This document shows, in pieces, positions 61,701 through 64,000 of a DNA stretch of 64,000 nt. Below the pieces are notes generated by a model that saw only the letters and a list, made by a program, of their open reading frames with translations, had not been told where the DNA came from and did not search any database. Source of the DNA: Paracentrotus lividus (lineage: Eukaryota > Echinodermata > Echinoidea > Camarodonta > Echinidae); the NCBI GenBank assembly GCA_940671915.1, contig CALNVZ010003433.1, positions 23,501,138-23,565,137 of the forward strand. Reading direction: 5' to 3'. The position numbers and the translations under genes are program-made. Positions within the stretch are counted from its first letter, which is position 1. Every line of letters starts with the position of its first letter.

Positions 61701-62347
61701 TTATTTTGAAATTAATTTACGATTTTAAGTGTCACTAAAATTACCGTTTTTACAAATAAGAATGGGCTATATCCTCCAATTTGTCTCCTCTCTGCTCGCT
61801 CACTGTGTACAAAGTCAATGGCGTGGAACGATGTCTCCGCCACTGACGAAATGAACGGGAGTGAATGGACTGGTGACTTATAAACCAGATTATGCCAAAA
61901 AATTTAACGGTGGTCACTCTTGCCTAGAAACCCAGGCATAATCTGGTTATAAGTCACCAGTCCATTCACTCCCGCTCATTTCGTCAGTGGCGGAGACATC
62001 GTTCCACGCCATTGACTTTGACTTTGTACACAGTGAGCGAGCAGAGAGGAGACAAAATGGCGGATATAGCCAAAACCCAGACACTAGAATTAAAATAGAA
62101 TCAGACTTACCTTGGGGCATCAGAGTTGGCAAGTGTAGCAGCGATGGAGGATAGGCAGTATCCGTAGAGCAGCAGGCCGACAAGCATGGCAGCAAGGGCG
62201 ATGGCACGGCCGATGGTCGAATGCGCGCTGATGTCCCCGTAGCCCGTAGAAGTCATCGTGGCCGCAGCCCAGTATAGCGATTGAATGTACTCGTGCGATG
62301 GGAGGGTGAACACCTCGTCCGGCGGTGCGGACTCCGGCGGGGCAGCG
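31500..62347 (-). CDS. CNGK: CNGK: four-repeat cyclic nucleotide-gated K+ channel, C-terminal ~3/4 (31 exons)
   Basis: Thirty-one minus-strand exons join in phase (4,456 nt, about 1,484 residues plus TAA). The order is pore-S6, C-linker and CNBD of one module; S1-S6, C-linker and CNBD of a second; a ~135-residue Asn/Ser/Pro/Thr linker; then a third module and the stop. Each pore has GYGD, so K+ selectivity is expected, and each module carries a CNBD. One polypeptide with several such modules is the CNGK/tetraKCNG family known from sea urchin sperm. There it sits in the flagellum, opens on cGMP made by the chemoattractant-receptor guanylate cyclase and hyperpolarises the cell. Family members have four modules, so repeat 1 and S1-S5 of repeat 2 are beyond the right edge. 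CNG, HCN and KCNH genes have one module and do not fit. Confidence 0.94.
31970..32042 (+). repeat. (caaaaa/gcaaaa)n low-complexity tract
   Basis: A run of aaacaaaaac and aaagcaaaagc lies in the last CNGK intron. The Lys/Thr-rich and Cys/Phe-rich open frames across it are artefacts. Confidence 0.9.
32048..33000. repeat. Near-identical ~445-bp direct duplication on either side of an N gap
   Basis: 32048-32493 and 32554-33000 match almost base for base, from acagtaaatttggaattcac to tcatctccta. Small differences (tgtcaag/tttcaag, ggcaggg/ggtaggg, four-base indel) are allele-like. The left copy stops at the N run within the coding end of the CNBD exon. This is best explained by two haplotypes joined in tandem by the assembler, not a real duplicated exon. 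Confidence 0.85.
32494..32553. other. Assembly gap (60 N)
   Basis: A run of N between the two duplicated blocks. Confidence 0.99.
32964..33104 (-). CDS. CNGK: CNGK exon: CNBD of repeat 4, N-terminal half
   Basis: VVLFREADEAFQRALSLMLK, then MPSDLIVRQGDVGDEMYFIS. The 5' portion of this exon's downstream flank is duplicated across the N gap at 32494-32553 (see repeat entry). Confidence 0.94.
33913..34003 (-). CDS. CNGK: CNGK exon: C-linker end, repeat 4
   Basis: GIDQSSLFRDAPFCLQTDLG and LDIAGDHLQK: the L...LP..L...I.....L segment before the CNBD. Confidence 0.92.
34544..34626 (-). CDS. CNGK: CNGK exon: C-linker, repeat 4
   Basis: DQMKDMRLSSKLRNRVISYF and DYLWARN: the canonical RV..YF.YLW C-linker motif. 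Confidence 0.93.
35124..35251 (-). CDS. CNGK: CNGK exon: S6 and C-linker start, repeat 4
   Basis: FASMVMVFGKLLFGWVLGNI is S6 and ASTLANEESGRVSYEERLAA starts the C-linker, parallel to repeats 2 and 3. Confidence 0.93.
35711..35794 (-). repeat. tRNA-derived SINE fragment
   Basis: On the minus strand TAGCTCAATCGGTAGAGC is a good A box and GGTTCGAACCC a good B box, 32 bp apart. The anticodon arm (around CTGGCAA) does not pair well, so I call a tRNA-like SINE head and not a working tRNA gene. Confidence 0.65.
35999..36118 (-). CDS. CNGK: CNGK exon: pore of repeat 4
   Basis: YIFYRYCDTIYWAVATLTST, then GYGDIHAYSVPEL: pore helix and K+ filter. Confidence 0.95.
36635..36765 (-). CDS. CNGK: CNGK exon: S5 and turret, repeat 4
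   Basis: ILKVRLTKFLVLLLIIIHLF and ASIWYTIACPLSDCKDGSW: S5 and the outer turret with the same CP....C...SW pattern as repeat 3. Confidence 0.93.
36836..36975. repeat. gtgatcagttcttgtgc dispersed repeat (copy 1)
   Basis: gactggtgatcagttcttgtgctaaat...agcacccaagaacatggtccagtcattcataaagtc...gtgaaacacc. The same family is at 47885-48035, 48046-48218 and 55206-55368. The ends are approximate inverted repeats (gtgtttcac/gtgaaacac in complete copies). Confidence 0.7.
37274..37536 (-). CDS. CNGK: CNGK exon: S2-S3 linker to S4, repeat 4
   Basis: It encodes IYIKFHVSNADEYGALEKDF, S3 (DLIPTLPIELIAFIV) and S4 (LRFRQVIRLMRVSQFF), which has four arginines in a three-residue register. Confidence 0.94.
37861..37932 (-). 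CDS. CNGK: CNGK exon: S2, repeat 4
   Basis: AFYQVQSMPFLIFSYVCECV and FIFE form S2. In phase 0, 24 codons. Confidence 0.9.
38330..38515 (+). repeat. tRNA-derived SINE
   Basis: tagttcagtcggtagagtgg is an A box at the head. The body follows and the tail has repeated aaaccaaacc. It lies in the CNGK intron before the S1 exon of repeat 4. Confidence 0.6.
38541..38770 (-). CDS. CNGK: CNGK exon: pre-S1 and S1, repeat 4
   Basis: After a Ser/Pro-rich start (DPSAPDSSSSTTHVPTRYP) it encodes RRDKNYLEALLHANRFVLNP, then S1 (NLARLTCCLAVATSWTIMYQ). The splice sites are clear. Confidence 0.92.
39031..39436 (-). CDS. CNGK: CNGK exon: low-complexity linker between repeats 3 and 4
   Basis: A 406-nt exon, the largest here, encodes about 135 residues rich in Asn, Ser, Thr, Pro and Gly (for example NTPNNSNNNSIKGSS, STGPPPPSPAAATP, GEGSGNNNNQGGNN). 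It is predicted to be disordered. The frame is fixed by phase on both sides. Confidence 0.9.
39812..39965 (-). CDS. CNGK: CNGK exon: C-helix of repeat 3 CNBD
   Basis: AENNVDMFVLNKEDLDEVL is the last CNBD strand and C-helix. KDQIKKVAEDRISAVRKRSE then continues as a basic helix. Phase matches across the 6.9 kb intron. Confidence 0.93.
40050..40250 (+). repeat. tRNA-derived SINE
   Basis: tggttcagtggatagagcatccgcttcgtaatcgcgag...gggttccatccccg carries an A box and a weak B box, followed by a body unrelated to tRNA. It lies just outside the DIRS element. Confidence 0.65.
40342..40553. repeat. DIRS terminal inverted repeat (3' end of element)
   Basis: The stretch gagataatcacatgaccctctcttaccttgctt...gcctgacacgaggtggcgcta...gcatatatcttcattctg is the reverse complement, with small differences, of 46402-46590. 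Confidence 0.9.
40609..40690. other. DIRS internal complementary region
   Basis: Its left half (gagggtcatgtgattatctcg...ctaattttactaattta) is the complement of the outer 57 bp of the left end. Its right half (cttcaataatcacatgacc) is the complement of the outer right end. In DIRS-1 such a region is thought to template circularisation of the retrotransposon DNA. Confidence 0.85.
40750..41450 (-). pseudogene. DIRS tyrosine recombinase C-terminus (broken)
   Basis: On the minus strand a CPVRA.KG motif (near 41098-41120) precedes TRGISASWALFAGFHWDVL and KAAFWRSSFPSFHFYVTF (within 40756-41007). These correspond to the closing R..SWA......ILKAAFW....F..FY block of DIRS/Ngaro recombinases, with the active-site tyrosine likely in the FY pair. 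Upstream, near 41217-41340, a weaker W....F..AL segment is visible. Frameshifts separate the blocks. Confidence 0.8.
42080..42480 (-). pseudogene. DIRS RNase H remnant
   Basis: Minus-strand frames give SISTDASLQGWGGYARVSG, then in another frame DNVSVAAYINRQGGTHSRSL and later GRENVKADSLS. These are the TDAS..GWG, DN....YINRQGGT.S..L and G..N..AD.LS blocks of the RNase H that follows RT in DIRS polyproteins. At least two frameshifts are present. Confidence 0.88.
42560..42780 (-). pseudogene. DIRS reverse transcriptase remnant with deleted core
   Basis: TDAYFHVPQTC is the conserved DAYFHVP motif of DIRS RT. Only three residues later comes PDDWLLVANS, corresponding to the catalytic YLDDWLL motif. 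In intact RTs about 90 residues of palm lie between these motifs, so the core is deleted. The frame then shifts into RERLLLRLAHQFTWEPSW. Confidence 0.82.
43100..44420 (-). repeat. ~175-bp GC-rich tandem repeats inside the DIRS element
   Basis: Units holding caagccacgagg(g/t)gtagc...cccgtcacctctggtgcgaagcccgagggataggagcg start near 43145, 43328, 43512, 43681 and 43856, with a more diverged one near 44370. On the minus strand several units read GFAP(G/R)GDGT..PRGL-like peptides, so they may once have been an in-frame protein repeat in ORF1. They now sit in different frames. Confidence 0.8.
44665..45240 (-). repeat. ~330-bp duplicated segment in the 5' part of the DIRS element
   Basis: A block from cgccagcatgcagaaa/cgccagatgcaggaaa through accgtactcggcaccccccggggc to the cacactcggg-like end occurs twice, near 44740-44900 and near 45090-45230, with indels. 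It is part of the former ORF1 region or 5' leader. Confidence 0.7.
46402..46590. repeat. DIRS terminal inverted repeat (5' end of element)
   Basis: cagaatgaagatatatgcctta...tctagcgccacctcgtgtcaggcaggcg...aagcaaggtaagagagggtcatgtgattattgaag, the inverted partner of 40342-40553. Confidence 0.9.
46888..47021 (-). CDS. CNGK: CNGK exon: phosphate-binding cassette of repeat 3
   Basis: MFFIHRGVVEVVSEDG leads to GRFFGEISLVFSCPRTASI, a complete FGE and RTA cassette. The exon ends in AG|GTATGC, splitting the codon for R. The ~6.9 kb intron that follows holds the DIRS element. Confidence 0.94.
47522..47638 (-). CDS. CNGK: CNGK exon: CNBD of repeat 3, N-terminal part
   Basis: VPLFQNTEIGFQKMLAMCIK and NREYIVRKHDFGKE: helix A and first strands. 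The usual GD.I..QGD.G is replaced by NREYIVRKHDFG. In phase 0, 39 codons. Confidence 0.93.
47885..48218. repeat. Two adjacent copies of the gtgatcagttcttgtgc repeat, head to head
   Basis: 47885-48035 runs caccaagtcgaccgtaaa...gcacaagaactgatcaccagtcgttcgtaa. 48046-48218 runs gtgtttcactaagttgttcataac...gaacgattggtgatcagttcttgtgcc...ggtgaaacac. They are in opposite orientation in the intron before the repeat-3 C-linker exon. Confidence 0.7.
48262..48423 (-). CDS. CNGK: CNGK exon: C-linker, repeat 3
   Basis: LAQHVDVYYNYMWLRTKGV and LKADVSLNLYQGIINK correspond to the canonical RV..YY.Y.W..KG...L...L...I C-linker. In phase 0, 54 codons. Confidence 0.93.
49207..49350 (-). CDS. CNGK: CNGK exon: S6 and C-linker start, repeat 3
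   Basis: MILALFSMIVGIVFFGYIIA is S6, followed by SVAASLANADAQRARYQEKL, the start of the C-linker. In phase 0, 48 codons. Confidence 0.94.
49832..49935 (-). CDS. CNGK: CNGK exon: pore of repeat 3
   Basis: AQYLTSMYWASATGASVGYG plus DIHANNVSE: pore helix and filter. The filter is SVGYGD, unlike the STGYGD of repeats 2 and 4. Confidence 0.94.
50030..50285 (+). repeat. Short ~70-bp repeats in CNGK intron
   Basis: Three copies of tctgttttggatgta(t)ctgtttttatattaatcttcttaagcattaccaagaagatggtagcac occur near 50090, 50160 and 50230, next to the S5 exon of repeat 3. Confidence 0.75.
50285..50469 (-). CDS. CNGK: CNGK exon: S5 and turret, repeat 3
   Basis: MMKFFFYMVLFIHMLACMWY is S5. The long turret after it holds NACPPVFKYP and CKNNSWTSK (with an N-glycosylation sequon, NNS). 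The donor is TTTCT|GTGAGT. Confidence 0.88.
50925..50980 (-). CDS. CNGK: CNGK exon: S4-S5 linker, repeat 3
   Basis: A 56-nt exon encoding PLAFNYLESDVQNLTGNI, between acceptor attttag and donor gtaaga. Phase 0 in, 2 out, matching both sides. Confidence 0.85.
51536..51597 (-). CDS. CNGK: CNGK exon: S4, repeat 3
   Basis: EAVHVYALVRINRLLQLYRV is an S4-like segment with arginines at a spacing near three. It is only 62 nt long. Confidence 0.88.
52114..52190 (-). CDS. CNGK: CNGK exon: S3, repeat 3
   Basis: TNFLIDVLACFPTELIAYAL contains the D...FP.EL.A pattern of S3 in the CNG/HCN/KCNH superfamily. Confidence 0.9.
52700..52783 (-). CDS. CNGK: CNGK exon: S2-S3 linker, repeat 3
   Basis: It encodes YLKFHTAFYNESNVLVTHPL, then STAKHYL. 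This is the same position as IYIKFHVSNADEYGAL in repeat 4, showing the modules are homologous. Confidence 0.88.
53782..53949 (-). CDS. CNGK: CNGK exon: S1 and start of S2, repeat 3
   Basis: IPNGTWFKRWEAIRVAVAIL continues to a hydrophobic AAFVVTLQAAFL (S1), and NYGLDFICFIDM begins S2. Confidence 0.9.
54609..54683 (-). CDS. CNGK: CNGK exon: pre-S1 of repeat 3
   Basis: SEDFQEPFLEISLISRLFAK and LLM lead into S1. It is short (75 nt) but its phases (1 in, 2 out) match. Confidence 0.82.
55206..55368. repeat. gtgatcagttcttgtgc dispersed repeat
   Basis: A complete copy with inverted ends: gtgtttcaccaattcg at the left, cttggtgaaacac at the right. Confidence 0.75.
55430..55541 (-). CDS. CNGK: CNGK exon: acidic linker between repeats 2 and 3
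   Basis: It encodes QPEDDADSEDMSLYPAATSL and RPVDISIKVFDK, an acidic, probably disordered cytosolic linker. The longer plus-strand frame here is a shadow. Confidence 0.83.
56067..56149 (-). CDS. CNGK: CNGK exon: linker after CNBD of repeat 2
   Basis: QFSDAARNQGHLRELRDASK, then QKKAEPF: a charged, probably helical linker in phase with both neighbours. Confidence 0.85.
56465..57090 (-). mobile_element. Dispersed element with internal tandem units (copy 2, inverted)
   Basis: The reverse of the element at 4900-5698: it starts gaatcctcgaccgcgcacagtcg and ends ccaccttcggtggcggaggcataaaa. Three internal ~150-bp units carry gttcttgagatatcgcgataacgaactc (near 56686, 56833 and 56985). It lies in a CNGK intron. 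Confidence 0.8.
57472..57656 (-). CDS. CNGK: CNGK exon: CNBD of repeat 2, phosphate-binding cassette
   Basis: GPGQYFGEVGLIFGDYRTAT is a full phosphate-binding cassette: FGE, plus the arginine of RTA that contacts the cyclic phosphate. The C-helix follows (RVDLDKVLKFFPLIEK). The site looks able to bind nucleotide. Confidence 0.94.
58025..58253. repeat. Fold-back repeat, same family as 11659-11876
   Basis: gtgtttcataaaaagttaagtagacttagattaggactt at the left and aagtctacttaggcactttgtgaaacac at the right are inverted. It lies in a CNGK intron. Confidence 0.7.
58290..59965. repeat. ~147-bp minisatellite, about 11 units, in CNGK intron
   Basis: Units containing gacccctatatgacctttgatctcatcatcctcatcaacacacatgtggt...caagtgtgaacacaattgatggagaaataaagaaa recur at about 58370, 58517, 58654, 58801, 58948, 59089, 59237, 59384, 59532, 59681 and 59854. 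The usual spacing, 147 bp, is a multiple of three, which explains the repeated minus-strand frames (MCVDEDDEIKGHVGVK). A terminal piece, gtctctgccgaacttcgttcaggcgagac, suggests it is the inside of a transposon-like unit. Confidence 0.9.
60085..60231 (-). CDS. CNGK: CNGK exon: CNBD of repeat 2, N-terminal half
   Basis: VPLFKECDSNFLRMLALKL, then MPGDVIVYQGDMGREMYFI and RRGTCE give the CNBD helix A and first beta strands, with the GD.I...GD.G.EMYFI.RG signature. In phase 0, 49 codons. Confidence 0.94.
60835..60934 (-). CDS. CNGK: CNGK exon: C-linker end, repeat 2
   Basis: It encodes ERVMHDMPIQLQQDIAYQDV and HETLSK, matching the .LP..L...I......L segment that precedes a CNBD. Confidence 0.9.
61379..61495 (-). 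CDS. CNGK: CNGK exon: C-linker of repeat 2
   Basis: VGFQEKLFAVQDFMKKHNL and TQDLQQRVINYLSLVFRRH form the A'-B' C-linker helices, with the RV.NYL pattern of CNG/HCN linkers. The frame was fixed by phase with both neighbours. Confidence 0.9.
61764..62071. mobile_element. ~308-bp near-palindromic fold-back element
   Basis: The left arm ggctatatcctccaatttgtctcctctctgctcg...ccagattatgcc is inverted almost exactly as ggcataatctggtt...cgagcagagaggagacaaaatggcggatatagcc. Arms are about 135 bp around a ~40-bp loop. It lies in the intron directly downstream of the repeat-2 pore exon. Confidence 0.9.
62111..62347 (-). CDS. CNGK: CNGK exon: pore and S6 of repeat 2
   Basis: It encodes the turret (PPDEVFTLPSHEYIQSLYW), pore helix and filter TMTSTGYGDISAHS, then S6 (GRAIALAAMLVGLLLYGYCL) and the start of the C-linker (ATLANSDAP). 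It begins with one base of a split codon, so an upstream exon lies outside the window or is unrecognised. Confidence 0.93.
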
Positions 62348-64000
62348 CTGTTGTAGCACAAACATTGCGAGGAAAAGAGAGAGGGTAATTTAGGCGAGTT
62401 AAAAATCACAATTCAACTTGAAACAAATGCTTCAGATCGAAATAAAGTGAGCTCGTATGATTTCACGATCCATCGGTAATTTCATCAAAGCCACAAGTCC
62501 ACTCATTGATGAAAACAAAGCACAGTTTCTTGAAAAAATGACGATCTCAGCTAGCATCACTAAACAAAGTACACGTACGTCTGTTTTGAAAAAGGTGCCA
62601 AGTCGATCTAATGCTTGGTCTCTGACTCTGTAAATGGTGTAGGGTAAATTTATGTTTTCTTTTACTAATAAAAAAGAAGTCTTGTCCACTAACAGTTCCT
62701 AGTCAATTTTCAAAAATCTAAAAATTTATAACGTCCACTTTTTTGAAGATGTAATTAGTGGCAATGAATTTATAAGATATTTAATATCCATAAACCAAAT
62801 ATATTCAGTCTTATAAAAAGACTATACTGAGTCAAACTTTCGGCCAATAGTATGCCGATAACGTGCAAAATCAAGGCGGGGCCAAAAGTTTAAAGATGAA
62901 AACTTCTGTTCTTACATTTTCACCAAAGAAAGCACTTCCATTAAAGTAAAAATACTGAAAAGAAAAATGGTGTTTTAAGATTGCGATATCTGTTCCTATT
63001 AGGCCCAAAAATAACATGTGTTTTAACTAAAAATAAAAACAATTGTACTCACCGTAAAGTATATTTATGTTTGTGAAAATATATGAATAATATCAACTAA
63101 AGCATGTGCTAAGAAAATTATATTATGCTACATGTAAGAAGCGCACGTTAGAAAATATAAGATAAGCACCAAAATATATGTTGGCCGCAACTGAAATACC
63201 TGAATATTAGTTAAGCGACTAGAATTCTACAAGCTTGCTATAAAGATCGCCAAATTAAAATGATGTGCCATAGAAGAAAAGGGAAATGAATAAAAAGTAA
63301 ATAAATGCATGATCATGAGTATAAGAATAGAGCCGTGATAAAACCAACCCATTTGTTTAGGAATAAATACAAGAGTGAGAGGCCACAAATGGCTACAATA
63401 AAGGCCTAACATTTTGAATGTTATAAGTTTTTAACGTTGGCCAATATCTACGAAGATAATTGACGAAAAATCCGTTTTAGAGGCTTTTAAAACAATACAA
63501 GACGATGAGCTGAATAGCCAGTCATGGACTGTCTCACATCTGGTATGTCGATTCATCATTATTCATATCTATCATTGATTTTTTTCTAACAACATAATTT
63601 TGTTTGATGAAAAATATGTTTTGAAATCCCACGAAGATGCACAAAAATTTCACGTAAGGTATATCCCACAATTTTCAGAGTCAACAATTGTAGTATGATA
63701 ATCATTTTGTAAAGTGTGAAACAGCCAAACATGAGATTGAAATGAAAAAAAACTATCCATGGAGAAAAAAAAGGCAAAAAGCAAGGATGACTTATGACAA
63801 ATTTCTATGAGCGTACAACCCTAATCATATGCTATTACTCATTTCGTTCAACAAGCACTGCATATGATGTTGATTTGATCATGCATAAAACTAAACGACA
63901 CAATATTTCTTAAAATTACAATCAGAAATTTATTTCAACTGTTGGTATAATTTCTAGCATCGGAACATCATGTAACAATAAATCTTATGGACAGTTCACC
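62348..64000. other. CNGK intron, no further exon recognised
   Basis: Sequence upstream of the first visible CNGK exon is AT-rich and I find no S5 or earlier transmembrane exon on the minus strand. The exon that supplies the two missing bases of the split codon must lie beyond the right edge, or is too short to recognise. Confidence 0.55.

Noticed and set aside
62432..62689. Minus-strand frame as an upstream CNGK exon
   Set aside because: It lacks any S4-S5 pattern and has no splice sites in the needed phase.

Overview
This is eukaryotic, intron-rich, AT-rich DNA from a marine deuterostome, most likely an echinoderm and probably a sea urchin. Three things point there: a single-polypeptide multi-repeat cGMP-gated K+ channel gene (the sperm CNGK/tetraKCNG family), abundant acatgtacatgta-type microsatellite, and many fold-back elements and poly-G tracts of the kind common in echinoid genomes. 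Species is not provable from the window. Two N gaps are present (6926-7385 and 32494-32553).

Layout. 1-10.6 kb has no coding exon I can support. It holds short repeats, one 0.8 kb tandem-repeat element and a 5'-truncated LINE tail. 10.6-19.5 kb (+ strand) holds the last ten exons of a four-PDZ protein that ends in SWPGTIV and best fits the E3 ligase LNX (ligand of Numb-X); its RING part is not seen and would lie upstream of the window. 19.5-31.5 kb is the tail-to-tail intergenic space: nested fold-back elements, then about 5 kb of repeat-poor AT-rich sequence. 31.5-62.35 kb (- strand) holds 31 consecutive phase-compatible exons (4,456 coding nt, about 1,484 residues) of CNGK. They run from the pore of one K+-channel/CNBD module, through a complete second module, to a complete third module and the stop codon. 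As the known family has four modules, these are repeats 2 (part), 3 and 4; repeat 1 and S1-S5 of repeat 2 lie past the right edge.

The 40.34-46.59 kb block is GC-rich and looks foreign, but it is a dead DIRS-type retrotransposon in the intron that splits the repeat-3 cyclic-nucleotide-binding domain. It has inverted terminal repeats, an internal complementary region, RT/RNase H remnants and a tyrosine-recombinase C-terminus, all on the - strand.

Points of most interest: the unequal state of the three binding sites (repeats 2 and 3 keep FGE plus RTA, repeat 4 has lost the FGE glycine and glutamate), the three slightly different GYGD filters, a 143-bp tandem duplication carrying a PDZ-gene exon end and its splice donor, a frameshifted PDZ4 exon with decayed copies beside it, and a repeat family that carries nuclear-receptor-like DR1 sites.
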